Below, piece after piece: positions 43,679 through 52,482 of a stretch of DNA of 64,000 bases. The notes beneath the pieces are model-generated. The model had not been told where the DNA came from, did not search any database, and saw only the letters and a list, made by a program, of their open reading frames with translations. The DNA lies in the NCBI GenBank assembly GCA_017308595.1, contig JAFKER010000005.1:878950-942949 (forward strand), written 5' to 3'. The stretch's first letter is position 1; each line of letters begins with the position of its first letter. This stretch comes from Afipia sp. (lineage in GTDB: Bacteria; Pseudomonadota; Alphaproteobacteria; Rhizobiales; Xanthobacteraceae). Both the position numbers and the translations under genes were made by a program.

Positions 43679-44686
43679 ATGCTTGGGGGCATCTACGCAG
43701 CTCTTGCGGCGCTGACATTCGCCATGAACAACGCTGCGATGAGGCGTGGTGTTCTGACCGGGACAGCCGGGCAGGCGATTGCCTTGACCGTACCGCTGGG
43801 AGGGATGTGCTTTCTGGCTGCTGCAATTGTGACGGGGCAGATTTGGTCGATCCATTCTTTCCCACTGGTCGCGGCGAGTTGGCTGGGCGCCCAAGGCGTT
43901 TTGCAGTTTTTGATCGGCCGCTACTTCAATTACGAAGCCAATAGATTGGTTGGTGTAAATATCTCGGCCCCTGTGATTCAACTCCAGGTCGTGGTGACCA
44001 TGCTGCTGGCGGTGGTTCTGCTCAAGGAAGAATTCACCGTCCTTCAATTGATTGGAACGATCCTCATGCTTGGAGGATCGTTCGGAACCCAGCTGCACAA
44101 GCCGGTGAAGTCTGCGGCTGAGACCGAGGTCGTGGATTCGGCCCGGAAACCGCAGTTCAAGCCGCGCTATTTGCCGGGAATCCTGTGCGGTCTCGGCGCA
44201 GCGGTGGCGTATGGCGTGGCACCGTTGCTGGTGCGAGCTGCCTTTGAAAGCACATCCGCCAAGTACGTGATTGCCGGCGGCGTTATCGCCTATGCTGCGG
44301 CGACTGTCGTGCTACTTGTTCTTGTTCTTCTGCTCGTGCCGTTCAGACAGAGTATACGGGCTGTCAATCGCAACAGCGCAACATGGTATGCGGCAGCTGC
44401 CGCTCTGGTCGCAGCTTCTCATGGTTTCGTTTACGCGGCACTCGCTGTAGCGCCTTTAATGGTTGTGGTGCCGATCCTGCAACTCTCGCTGATATTCAGG
44501 ATATTCCTGTCGCAGTTGCTCAATCGCCAATATGAGGTGATGAACGCAGCAGTGATAATAGGCTCGATTGTTGCTGTTATCGGTTCGATCGTCGTTTCGA
44601 TGAATACGGATCATTTGCTCGATAGCTTGAAAATCTCATCGTCGCTGGCAGACACACTGCGCATTCGAATCGATTCAGGAAACTGA
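43679..44686 (+). CDS. EamA/DMT-family membrane transporter
   Basis: The 335-residue protein has about ten hydrophobic segments in two EamA-like halves, starting LGGIYAALAALTFAMNNAAMRRG and closing with AAVIIGSIVAVIGSIVVSMN. A polar loop of about 30 residues links the halves. Such transporters move amino acids, purines or other metabolites; the direction is usually export. It converges on a LysR gene with 12 bases between stops. Its substrate may belong to the adjacent catabolic units, but nothing shows this directly. Confidence 0.8.
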   Translation: MLGGIYAALAALTFAMNNAAMRRGVLTGTAGQAIALTVPLGGMCFLAAAIVTGQIWSIHSFPLVAASWLGAQGVLQFLIGRYFNYEANRLVGVNISAPVIQLQVVVTMLLAVVLLKEEFTVLQLIGTILMLGGSFGTQLHKPVKSAAETEVVDSARKPQFKPRYLPGILCGLGAAVAYGVAPLLVRAAFESTSAKYVIAGGVIAYAAATVVLLVLVLLLVPFRQSIRAVNRNSATWYAAAAALVAASHGFVYAALAVAPLMVVVPILQLSLIFRIFLSQLLNRQYEVMNAAVIIGSIVAVIGSIVVSMNTDHLLDSLKISSSLADTLRIRIDSGN

Positions 44687-44698
44687 TCGTATGGCATT

Positions 44699-45598
44699 TC
44701 ACGATGCGATCGTTTCTGCGTGCCGTCGGGTGGCTGTAACAAAAGCTTCGAGAATAGGTGAGGTCTGTGCGTAGGCAATTGCCAGTTCGAATTCCACCGG
44801 TGCGCCCGGTCCGGCCAATTCGCGGAACGCGATGCCTTTGCGTCCTCCGGTCACAAGTGCCCTCGAGACCAGGGCGACCCCCATTCCGCCGGCAACCAGA
44901 TTCACAATTGTCTCCATCTGGGGTGCTTCTTGCCCAACATGAGGCACGAATCCTGCGCGGGCGCACGCGTCGATAATGATTTGATGAAGACCTGGTCCTT
45001 GTCGTGCAGCAAACAATATCCAAGGGTCCTGTGCGAGATCGGACAGCTTTATCTGTTCAAGTCGCGCTAACGGATGTCTCTCCGGGATCGCCGCGACCAG
45101 CCGGTGGCGGGCAACAATCTCGCTGGTTAAGTTATCAGCATCATGAAGAGGCGGCACAACGAAACCGAGATCGGCTTCGTGCGCCTTGATCAGATCAATC
45201 TGCTGGGCTGTCATGGCTTCCCGCAGTTCGAGTTTGATTGCAGGATATTGCTCACGAAAGCGCAACAGGATTGATGGCAGGATTTCACGCGCCGCGCTCG
45301 GCACAAATGTGACGCGCAGCGCTCCTGTCAAACCCGCGCCAGCACGTTGCGCGGCAACAACAGCCTGATCTGCCTGGACAACAGCCTTTCGCGCTTCTTC
45401 GAGAAAAACGCGTCCCGCTTCTGTCAGCCGATTGATCCTGTTCGTACGTTCGATCAGCGTTGCGCCGATAGTATCTTCGAGCCGTTTGATCGTTGCGGTT
45501 AGTGGTGGTTGCGCCATGTTCAGGCGATCTGCCGCGCGGCGGAAACTCAATTCCTCCGCGACGACAATGAACTGTCTGAACTGGCGCAATTCAATCAT
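44699..45598 (-). CDS. LysR-family transcriptional regulator
   Basis: The 299-residue regulator has the N-terminal winged helix-turn-helix (LRQFRQFIVVAEELSFRRAADRLNMAQPPLTATIKRLE in pieces, residues 4-42) and a C-terminal periplasmic-binding-like effector domain that starts near residue 90. LysR proteins typically activate divergent or nearby catabolic genes with a small aromatic co-inducer. Its start lies 68 bases from the stop of the MocR gene on the same strand. The targets could be the Rieske or the molybdenum-hydroxylase unit. Confidence 0.88.
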   Translation of the reverse strand: MIELRQFRQFIVVAEELSFRRAADRLNMAQPPLTATIKRLEDTIGATLIERTNRINRLTEAGRVFLEEARKAVVQADQAVVAAQRAGAGLTGALRVTFVPSAAREILPSILLRFREQYPAIKLELREAMTAQQIDLIKAHEADLGFVVPPLHDADNLTSEIVARHRLVAAIPERHPLARLEQIKLSDLAQDPWILFAARQGPGLHQIIIDACARAGFVPHVGQEAPQMETIVNLVAGGMGVALVSRALVTGGRKGIAFRELAGPGAPVEFELAIAYAQTSPILEAFVTATRRHAETIAS

Positions 45599-45665
45599 TT
45601 TCTTACGCGACCATCGGCTTCAAGTGAATTCCAGCCTGGATAGTGTGTAGGCCATGGTTGAAGCT

Positions 45666-47048
45666 TTAAACAAAAGACATTTCCTCGGCGGTTTCGAGAA
45701 TCCTCCGGATCTCAGTCAGCGCGCGCTTCAACTCTTCATGTGTCTTCGGATGTCCGAGACAGATACGGACGCCGAGCGTACCACGATCGACTTGTTGAAG
45801 GGCACCTGGAGGGGCGAGGGTAATTCCGGCTTGGGCTGCTTGCGCGACCAGCGCGATCAGCGTGCGTCCGGCGGGAATAGGGAGCCAACGATGAAAGCCG
45901 GGCGTTTCGGAAATGATAGGCAGCCAGTTGCCAAGTACTTCGTCGGCAATGGCATTGCGCCGCGCAGCTTCCGCGCGTTTGAGTTGCACTTGACGCATCA
46001 GGTCACCGCTGTGGATGAGGCGCGTGACGACTTCTGCCATCAACGGTGATGCCATCCAGCCTGTTGCTCGAACCGCGTTATTTGCGCGATCCCGGAATTG
46101 ATCGGGCACAACCATAGCGGCAATGCGCAGACCCGGCGCAAGGCACTTTGCAAAGCTCAGGATGTAGAAGCTGCGCTCGGGCAGAAGAAGAGAAATCGGT
46201 CTGGGGGGGGCAGGGAAGAGGAATGCATACGCATCGTCTTCAACCAGATAGGCGTCGTAGCGCCGAATGACCTCTGCAATCTCTTCCCGGCGTTCGTTCG
46301 GCATCGTGGTGCCGGTCGGTGTTTGAAGTGTGGGCGTCGAAAACAGCACGCGCGCCTTTGTTTCGGTGAAAGCGCGATCTAGCGCGTCGGGTAACAAGCC
46401 GTGCTTGTCGCAATCCACACCGTGCAGGCGATAACCGTTCTGCGCCGAGAGAGCGATCATGCCCGAATAGCTAAAGCGTTCGGTTAGGACGACTCCGTTG
46501 GGATTTGTGACCATTCCAAGAGCGATCGAGAGACCGTGCTGCCCGCCATGGGTGATGAAAAGGTGGTCGGCGTCGGTAGGCATGCCGAGTTGCGCCAGCC
46601 ATCCGACCATGCTGTCGCGGTGATGCAATAAACCTTGATGCGGCAAATAGCCGAGCAGGCGTTTCAAAGCACCATCGGCAACGATGTCTTCGAGGATCGA
46701 GGCGATCAACTCATCTTCGCCAGTATGTGGTGGCACATTGAGCGCAAGGTTCAGCGTCGAAGCAGGACTTTCACTGCTTATTGCGGGACGCCGTCGCATC
46801 ACGAATGTGCCACGTCCAACCTCGCCTGAAATAAGGCCGCGAGATTCTGCTTCGGAATAGGCCTTGGAGATGGTGCCGACGCTCAGTCCAAGCTGTAGCG
46901 CCATATCGCGCTGAGGAAGGAGGCGCGTGCCAGGCTTTAAGGCGCCTGACTCGATGTCTCTCTCCAGCGTTTGGACGAACGCGAGGTAACGTGGTCCGGG
47001 AGTCTCGGGGAGGACTGGAATCCAGTCCGGCATAAAGTCGTGCGGCAC
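45666..47048 (-). CDS. MocR-type regulator: GntR helix-turn-helix fused to aminotransferase
   Basis: The 460-residue protein joins a GntR winged helix (DIESGALKPGTRLLPQRDMA, then LGLSVGTISKAYSEAE, residues 31-85) to a fold-type I aminotransferase domain. The PLP lysine is K301 in SFAKCLAPGLR and the pyridine-nitrogen aspartate is in LVEDDAYAFLF at 269-278. MocR proteins use PLP as a sensor in most studied cases. The gene faces away from the NIPSNAP-molybdenum hydroxylase operon, with 218 bases between starts, the usual layout of a regulator and its target. Confidence 0.86.
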   Translation of the reverse strand: MPHDFMPDWIPVLPETPGPRYLAFVQTLERDIESGALKPGTRLLPQRDMALQLGLSVGTISKAYSEAESRGLISGEVGRGTFVMRRRPAISSESPASTLNLALNVPPHTGEDELIASILEDIVADGALKRLLGYLPHQGLLHHRDSMVGWLAQLGMPTDADHLFITHGGQHGLSIALGMVTNPNGVVLTERFSYSGMIALSAQNGYRLHGVDCDKHGLLPDALDRAFTETKARVLFSTPTLQTPTGTTMPNERREEIAEVIRRYDAYLVEDDAYAFLFPAPPRPISLLLPERSFYILSFAKCLAPGLRIAAMVVPDQFRDRANNAVRATGWMASPLMAEVVTRLIHSGDLMRQVQLKRAEAARRNAIADEVLGNWLPIISETPGFHRWLPIPAGRTLIALVAQAAQAGITLAPPGALQQVDRGTLGVRICLGHPKTHEELKRALTEIRRILETAEEMSFV

Positions 47049-47085
47049 GGCGGTGACATCCTGAAAAGCAGATTTCTTGAATAGT

Positions 47086-47101
47086 ACAATTGCGGAATTG
47101 T
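47086..47101. promoter_or_regulatory. Inverted repeat between the MocR gene and the catabolic operon
   Basis: ACAATT-GCGG-AATTGT is a perfect six-base inverted repeat with a four-base spacer, 37 bases upstream of the MocR start. It is placed for autoregulation of MocR. MocR sites studied so far are often direct repeats, so another regulator may bind it. Confidence 0.4.
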
Positions 47102-47217
47102 TTTAGTTTATGAGGATCGTAGGCCGAATTTTTGATAGGGCAAGAGCCAAATTGCGTCCATATCCACATTGTTGCAGTGCAAGAAGCGGAAATAGCAGGC
47201 ATTGAACTAGAATAAAT

Positions 47218-47246
47218 TTGACATTGCTCCCTCTTTTGATTTTATC
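47218..47246 (+). promoter_or_regulatory. Possible sigma-70-type promoter of the molybdenum hydroxylase operon
   Basis: TTGACA at 47218-47223 and TTTATC at 47241-47246 are 17 bases apart. The -35 box is perfect and the -10 box is poor (three of six). Transcription would start near 47253, leaving only a short leader before the NIPSNAP gene. A poor -10 would fit a promoter that needs an activator. Confidence 0.4.
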
Positions 47247-47266
47247 CGCGATGAATGCGCTAGTTA

Positions 47267-47602
47267 ATGGAGAGGGCGTTGATTTACGAAATTCGCGTGT
47301 ACGAGGCTGTGGAAGGAAAGGCGCAAGCCATGAGGGTGCGCTTCAAGGAGCATGTGGTGCCCCGCCTTCCGCAGCATGGGATTGAGTTGATCGGCGTATT
47401 CGAGGCGCCGGCTGAGGATGGCCGTCTCACCTATCTGACCCGTTTCAAGTCCGAGGAAGACCGCACCAAGGGGTGGGCCGCATTTGGCGCCGATGCCGGG
47501 TGGCGCGAGATCAAGGCAGCTTCCGAAGTGGACGGACCATTGCTGAAAAACCAGACGGTCTCCGTGTTGTCGCCGGCGGTTGCCGGTCTGCTTCTGGGGT
47601 AG
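47267..47602 (+). CDS. NIPSNAP family protein
   Basis: The 111-residue protein has the NIPSNAP pattern: IYEIRVYEAVEGKAQAM at the start, FKEHVVPRLPQHGIELIGVFEA, and YLTRFKSEEDRTKGWAAF. These ferredoxin-like-fold proteins often sit in catabolic operons; a clear chemistry is not known. ATG at 47267 may be too early: a TTG at 47279 would place GGAGAGGG in front of it and give the usual family start MIYEIRVYE. It is the first gene of the long operon. CoxM-type FAD subunit follows after 53 bases. Confidence 0.78.
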   Translation: MERALIYEIRVYEAVEGKAQAMRVRFKEHVVPRLPQHGIELIGVFEAPAEDGRLTYLTRFKSEEDRTKGWAAFGADAGWREIKAASEVDGPLLKNQTVSVLSPAVAGLLLG

Positions 47603-47655
47603 CCACTCCCGCATCGTGATGCCGTGACCACAGCATCAAGCGTGAAAGAAAGCCG

Positions 47656-48552
47656 ATGAAGCCAGCTCCTTTTGAATATGTCAGACCAGGGTCGATCGCC
47701 GAAGCCTGCGAATTGCTTGCGTCGGATGAAGATGCGCGGGTCATCTCGGGTGGTCAGACGCTGGTTCCGATGCTGGCGATGCGGCTGGCGCGACCGGCCA
47801 GACTTGTCGACATCTATCGTTTGCCGGAACTGAACGGCATTCGCATCGATGGGGATATTCTTGCGATCGGCGCCACCACGCGTCAGGTGCAGGTCGAACG
47901 CAGCGGGATCGCTCGGGGCGCGCTACCGTTGCTTGCGAAAGCTCTGCCTTGGGTTGGACATCCACCAACCCGTAACCGGGGAACTGTCGGTGGATCTGTC
48001 GCCCACGCAGACCCGTCGGCTGAGATTCCGCTGGTTGCTGTCACGCTTCAGGCTGAGATCGAGATCACAAATCCGGACGGCGTTTCGACGATGCCAGCCG
48101 ATGACTTTTTTATCGGGCCGATGCTGACCGCAGTAATGCCGGGTGATTGCGTAACTGCGGTGCGTTTTCCGATCTGGCGGCAAGAGCGGCTTGGTACGGG
48201 ATTTCATGAGGTCAGTGCGCGTCAGTCGGACTTCGCCTTTGTCGCGGCCGCTGCGCAGATTGCATTGGATGATGCCGGTCAGTGTATCGATGCTGCGCTT
48301 GGCATTGGGGGCGTTGGCGATCGGGCTATGCGCCTTGATGTCTCGGGACTGATCGGCGGTTCGCTCGACAAGGCCTCGATCACCGACATGGTCCGCGAGG
48401 CGGTGCAGGTGCTCGAACCTACAAGCGATCTGCATGCTTCCGCTGAGTATCGTATGCGAGTTGCTGTGACGCTCGGAGCACGCGCGCTTGAAGATGCGAT
48501 AGCGGATGCACGGGCCGGAAGCACCGGAGCGGTTCACGGAGGAGCACAATGA
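47656..48552 (+). CDS. Molybdenum hydroxylase FAD subunit, CoxM/XdhB type
   Basis: The 298-residue subunit has the FAD-binding patterns SGGQTLVPMLAMRLARP near residues 35-51 and TRNRGTVGGSVAHADPSAE near 108-126, as in CO dehydrogenase CoxM and xanthine dehydrogenase-type enzymes. It passes electrons from the iron-sulfur subunit to the acceptor. The medium-small-large order matches coxMSL. It overlaps the next gene by ATGA. The substrate is set by the large subunit. Confidence 0.9.
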   Translation: MKPAPFEYVRPGSIAEACELLASDEDARVISGGQTLVPMLAMRLARPARLVDIYRLPELNGIRIDGDILAIGATTRQVQVERSGIARGALPLLAKALPWVGHPPTRNRGTVGGSVAHADPSAEIPLVAVTLQAEIEITNPDGVSTMPADDFFIGPMLTAVMPGDCVTAVRFPIWRQERLGTGFHEVSARQSDFAFVAAAAQIALDDAGQCIDAALGIGGVGDRAMRLDVSGLIGGSLDKASITDMVREAVQVLEPTSDLHASAEYRMRVAVTLGARALEDAIADARAGSTGAVHGGAQ

Positions 48553-49094
48553 AGGTTTCTCTCACGGTCAATGGCCGCATTCGAGAAGTGGATGTCGAGC
48601 CGCGCAAGACGCTGCTGGATACGCTTCGCGAAGACCTCGCGCTGGTTGGCAGCCACACGGGCTGCGAGCATGGCGTCTGCGGCGCCTGCACGATCCTGCT
48701 CGATGGCGCGCCGGTGCGCTCTTGTCTGATGTTTGCGACGCAGGCCGACGGTTATGAGATCACGACGATCGAGGGACTTGCTCCGGCTCCTGGCGAGTTG
48801 AGCGTACTTCAAGACGCGTTCTGCGAAACGCACGGTATGCAGTGTGGTTATTGTACGTCTGGCATGATTCTCGCGGCCCATTCGCTACTTGAACAGACCT
48901 CGGAGCCGACGCGCGAGGATATCGTTGATGCGATCTCAGGAAATATCTGCCGCTGCACCGGCTATGGCCAGATCGTCGAAGCCATCGAATTGGCAGCTGA
49001 GCGCCTGCGCAAGGCTAACAGCCCTCGTTCGATCGAGACAAGCCAGATTGCAGACAAAGTGAACTCTGTCGCGGCTCAGGGAGGCCGCCGATGA
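48549..49094 (+). CDS. Molybdenum hydroxylase [2Fe-2S] subunit, CoxS type
   Basis: The 181-residue subunit has the plant-type [2Fe-2S] site C39, C44, C47, C59 (HTGCEHGVCGACT) and the second cluster site C99, C102, C134, C136 (QCGYCTSGM, NICRCTGY). Both cluster motifs are complete, so it should carry electrons between molybdenum and FAD. The C-terminal 25 residues after the fold are polar and not typical of the family. It overlaps both neighbours by four bases (ATGA), showing tight translational coupling. Confidence 0.93.
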   Translation: MKVSLTVNGRIREVDVEPRKTLLDTLREDLALVGSHTGCEHGVCGACTILLDGAPVRSCLMFATQADGYEITTIEGLAPAPGELSVLQDAFCETHGMQCGYCTSGMILAAHSLLEQTSEPTREDIVDAISGNICRCTGYGQIVEAIELAAERLRKANSPRSIETSQIADKVNSVAAQGGRR

Positions 49095-51490
49095 GCGAGC
49101 ATCCGATAACACTGAAATTCGTCTCGTCGAACCGCCGGGTTCGGGAAGACCGGCGCTTTGTTGTTGGCGGCGGCCGTTATGTTGCGGACATCGTCCTTGA
49201 AGAGATGCTTCATGTCGCGATCGTGCCGTCGCAATATCCGGCGGCGCGCATTGTGTCGATCGATACGACTGAAGCGCTGAAGATGCCGGGTGTAGTCTAT
49301 GCGCTGACCGGCGAAGAGCTTGTCAAAGCTGTCGATCCGCTCATGAACGGTCTCGATACCCCGAAGGTGCGGCGTTATCCGCTGGCCGTCGGTCAGGTGC
49401 GTTATGCCGGTGAGTGGGTGGTGGCTGTGGTGGCCGAGACCCGCGCCTTGGCCGAAGACGCAATTGAAAAGGTTCGCGTCGAGTACGAGCCGCTGCCTTA
49501 CGTCATCGATGCAGAGGACGCGATTACGGACGCCAGCCCCAACGTGCATCCTGAGCACGGCACCAACGTGCTGCTCGACAAGACGTTCGTCTGGGGCGAA
49601 GTCGACAAGCATTTCGCAGAAAGCCCGCGGCATCTGTCGTTCCGTGTGAAGTGGGGCCGCAACTCCACGGTGCCGATCGAGACGTTCGGTGTTGTTGCAA
49701 AATGGGATGCGTGGCGTGACATGCTCGACGTCTGGGCTTCGATCCAGATGCCGAAGTATCCCGACCAGATTTCCCGCGCCTTGCGGATTCCGACCAATAA
49801 TGTGCGCGTGCATCATGATGTCGATGTTGGCGGCAGCTACGGCGTCAAGCGCGGCATCAAGCATACGGTTCTTGTTTCGCATCTCTCCCGCATTCTGAAT
49901 CGGCCGGTTCGGCTGATTGAGGATCGTCTTGAGAACATGCGCGCCGGAGACGCCCATGGACCGGAACGTCTGTTCGACGTGGATATCGCATTCAACGATG
50001 ATGGCATCGTCAAGTCGATGAAGATGCGCGCGCTGGACAATGTCGGCGCTTATGCGGGACGTTCGCCGTTCCAGCTCGGCAAGCCGATTGGCGCGATCGT
50101 CGGACCTTATAAGATCGAAAGCGTCCAGTACCGTGCCATGGCGACAATGTCGAACAAGGCGGCACAGGAAGCTGTCCGTGGCTTCGGACAGGCGCCCACG
50201 AATTACGCAATCGAGACGGCAATCGATAAGGTCGCAGCGGCGGTGGGACTGGATTCCATCGAGGTGCGTCGGCGTAACTTCATTCGCAGCGACGAGTTTC
50301 CGTATCTAATCCCGAGCGGAACGCATTACGACAGCGGCGACTATCATACTGTGGTCGAGAAGGTGCTGACCGGCGCGAATTATGAGGCGCTGGTGAAGGA
50401 GCGTGACGAACTGCGCGCCCAGGGCATGATGGCCGGAATCGGTGTTGCCGCATGTCTTGAGCCGAGTGGCGGCAATTCGTCGTTCGAGCCATTGCTCAAC
50501 GAGAAGAACACCACCACGACCTGGATGGATTCCTGCCGCATCAATGTGGACGGCGTCGGCTTTGTCACCGTCACCATTCACACGACGTCGTCAGGGCAGG
50601 GGCATGAAACACTCGCCGCCACCGTGGTTGGTGAAGTGCTGGAAATTGATCCGGATAACATTCGAATTGTGCGGCCGGATTCGCTGGCCTGTTTGCCGTC
50701 CAATACCCCGGTCGGCAGCCGCATGGCCATCATGATGGGCGGCGCTTGCTATCATGCTGCTCAAAAATTGAAGGCCAAGTTGGTCAAGATTGCCGCGCAT
50801 CAGTTCGGGATCGCCGAAAGCGATGCGGTCTACGCTCAAGGGGGCGTGAGCGATCCGAAGTCGAGCAAGACACTGTCCTGGACCGACCTCGTCAATCTCG
50901 GCCACCGCCAATTCCACGCGTTGCCCGAAGGCATGGAGCCGGGTCTCGAAACCACGCATGTGATGCAGGTGCCGACCGGCACGAAGCTGCCGGAGAACGG
51001 CCGCGTGCAGATGTATCCGTGCCATTCGTTCGAGTTTCATCTCGTTCTGGTGGCGTTCGATCCTGAGATCGCGAAGCCGCAGATCAGGCGCTATGTCATC
51101 GGTCACGACTGCGGCACGGTGATCAATCCGCACATCGTCAAGGGAATGACGCTCGGCGGTATCGCGCACGGCCTGGGTGCAACGCTGCTCGAAGAGTTTG
51201 TCTACGACGATGAAGGCCAGATGCTGACTCAATCCTTCATGGACTATCTGCTTCCGTCCTCACACGAGATGCCGAATGTCGAGATCGTGCATCACTGCAC
51301 ACCATCCCCGTTTACGGTGTTTGGCCAAAAAGGCTCGGGCGAAAGCGGCTATCTGGGTTCGCCGGCGGCGATATCCGGTGCGATCAATGACGCCGTTTCT
51401 CCACTCGGCATTTCCTTCAGCAGACTTCCCATTCGTATTGCTGCCATCAGTGACGCCATTGCTGCGGCGGAAGCGACCAAAAAAGGATAG
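49091..51490 (+). CDS. Molybdenum hydroxylase large subunit, xanthine dehydrogenase family
   Basis: The 799-residue catalytic subunit binds the molybdopterin cofactor. The catalytic glutamate is E751 in FGQKGSGESG near the C-terminus. The active-site loop is VRGFGQ at 362-367, not the AYxCSFR loop of true form I CO dehydrogenase, so no Cu-bridging cysteine is present. It should hydroxylate a carbon next to a ring nitrogen or an aldehyde-like group. Co-encoded ACMSD-like protein and alpha/beta hydrolase favour an N-heteroaromatic acid. The cofactor type (cytosine dinucleotide form) is assumed from family. Confidence 0.9.
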   Translation: MSEHPITLKFVSSNRRVREDRRFVVGGGRYVADIVLEEMLHVAIVPSQYPAARIVSIDTTEALKMPGVVYALTGEELVKAVDPLMNGLDTPKVRRYPLAVGQVRYAGEWVVAVVAETRALAEDAIEKVRVEYEPLPYVIDAEDAITDASPNVHPEHGTNVLLDKTFVWGEVDKHFAESPRHLSFRVKWGRNSTVPIETFGVVAKWDAWRDMLDVWASIQMPKYPDQISRALRIPTNNVRVHHDVDVGGSYGVKRGIKHTVLVSHLSRILNRPVRLIEDRLENMRAGDAHGPERLFDVDIAFNDDGIVKSMKMRALDNVGAYAGRSPFQLGKPIGAIVGPYKIESVQYRAMATMSNKAAQEAVRGFGQAPTNYAIETAIDKVAAAVGLDSIEVRRRNFIRSDEFPYLIPSGTHYDSGDYHTVVEKVLTGANYEALVKERDELRAQGMMAGIGVAACLEPSGGNSSFEPLLNEKNTTTTWMDSCRINVDGVGFVTVTIHTTSSGQGHETLAATVVGEVLEIDPDNIRIVRPDSLACLPSNTPVGSRMAIMMGGACYHAAQKLKAKLVKIAAHQFGIAESDAVYAQGGVSDPKSSKTLSWTDLVNLGHRQFHALPEGMEPGLETTHVMQVPTGTKLPENGRVQMYPCHSFEFHLVLVAFDPEIAKPQIRRYVIGHDCGTVINPHIVKGMTLGGIAHGLGATLLEEFVYDDEGQMLTQSFMDYLLPSSHEMPNVEIVHHCTPSPFTVFGQKGSGESGYLGSPAAISGAINDAVSPLGISFSRLPIRIAAISDAIAAAEATKKG

Positions 51491-51494
51491 AAAC

Positions 51495-52472
51495 GTGATT
51501 ATCGATTGCCACGCCCATCTGGTTCCTCCGAGCCTGCTCGACGCGATCCGCGCTGACAAGGCGAAGTTTCCATCCGTTCGCCTGATCGAAGATGGCGGTA
51601 GTCTCGGTTTTTCCTTCGCAGGTAATAAGCCGACCCGCCCGGTGTCGAAGCCGCTCAGCGATATTGCCGCGCGTTTGCAGTGGCTCGACACTCAGAAGAT
51701 CGAGCGTCAGGTCGTGGGTGGCTGGCTCGATATGTTTGCTTATGAAATTCCGGCGGCGGAAGGCGAGGAATGGTCGCGTCTGATCAATGCCCACCTTGCG
51801 CAGATCGGCAAGGACCAGCCGCGTTTTATTCCGCTTGCGACGGTTCCGCTGCAAGATGGCGCGCGAGCCGCGCAGGTTTTGCGCGATGCTCACAAGGCTG
51901 GTTTCAGGGGCGCGATGATCGGCACTCAGCCGAAGGGCAAGGGCGGCGTTCTGGACGATCCGACTCTTACGCCGTTCTGGGAAGCGGCGAATGAGCTCGG
52001 CTCGATCATCTTCATTCATCCTGTGTTCGAAAGCGGCGATGATCGCGTGCATGATTACGGCATGGCGAATGCCGTTGGTCGCATCACCGACACGCTGATC
52101 GCGATGTCGCGCCTGATCTATGCGGGGCACGTCACGCGCTATTCCAACATGAAGGTCGTGGCTGGAATCGGCGGGGCCGCGCTGCCTTACGTTATCGGCC
52201 GTCTGCGCCGGAATTATTCGCTCGACAAGGACAAGCTCGGCGATCCCGATGCCGCGCTCGCCGCCATGTATTACGACACCATCGTTCAGGACACGCGCGC
52301 GCTGCGTTATCTCGCCGACGTCGTCGGCGCGGACCGCATCATGATGGGATCAGACATGCCGTTCCCGATCGGCGATCTCGCGCCGCTTAACATCGTGCAG
52401 GACACATCGTTCTCAGCGGCCGAACGTGCCTCGATTAACGGCGGCCTCGCCCAGCGGCTGTTCGGTCTCTGA
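51495..52472 (+). CDS. ACMSD-like amidohydrolase with an altered active site
   Basis: The 325-residue TIM-barrel protein has metal ligands D4-C-H6-A-H8 at the start, H175 in FIHPVFE and D287 in MGSDMPF, the pattern of 2-amino-3-carboxymuconate-semialdehyde decarboxylase. Where ACMSD has its catalytic histidine (in AHGGGAFPF-type sequence), this protein reads AGIGGAALPY, with isoleucine I225 at that place. It may therefore be a hydrolase or use other chemistry. GTG at 51495 gives the natural start; the frame runs further upstream into the large subunit gene. It is the next gene of the operon, four bases later. Confidence 0.85.
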   Translation: MIIDCHAHLVPPSLLDAIRADKAKFPSVRLIEDGGSLGFSFAGNKPTRPVSKPLSDIAARLQWLDTQKIERQVVGGWLDMFAYEIPAAEGEEWSRLINAHLAQIGKDQPRFIPLATVPLQDGARAAQVLRDAHKAGFRGAMIGTQPKGKGGVLDDPTLTPFWEAANELGSIIFIHPVFESGDDRVHDYGMANAVGRITDTLIAMSRLIYAGHVTRYSNMKVVAGIGGAALPYVIGRLRRNYSLDKDKLGDPDAALAAMYYDTIVQDTRALRYLADVVGADRIMMGSDMPFPIGDLAPLNIVQDTSFSAAERASINGGLAQRLFGL

Positions 52473-52482
52473 GGAGGGCGCG

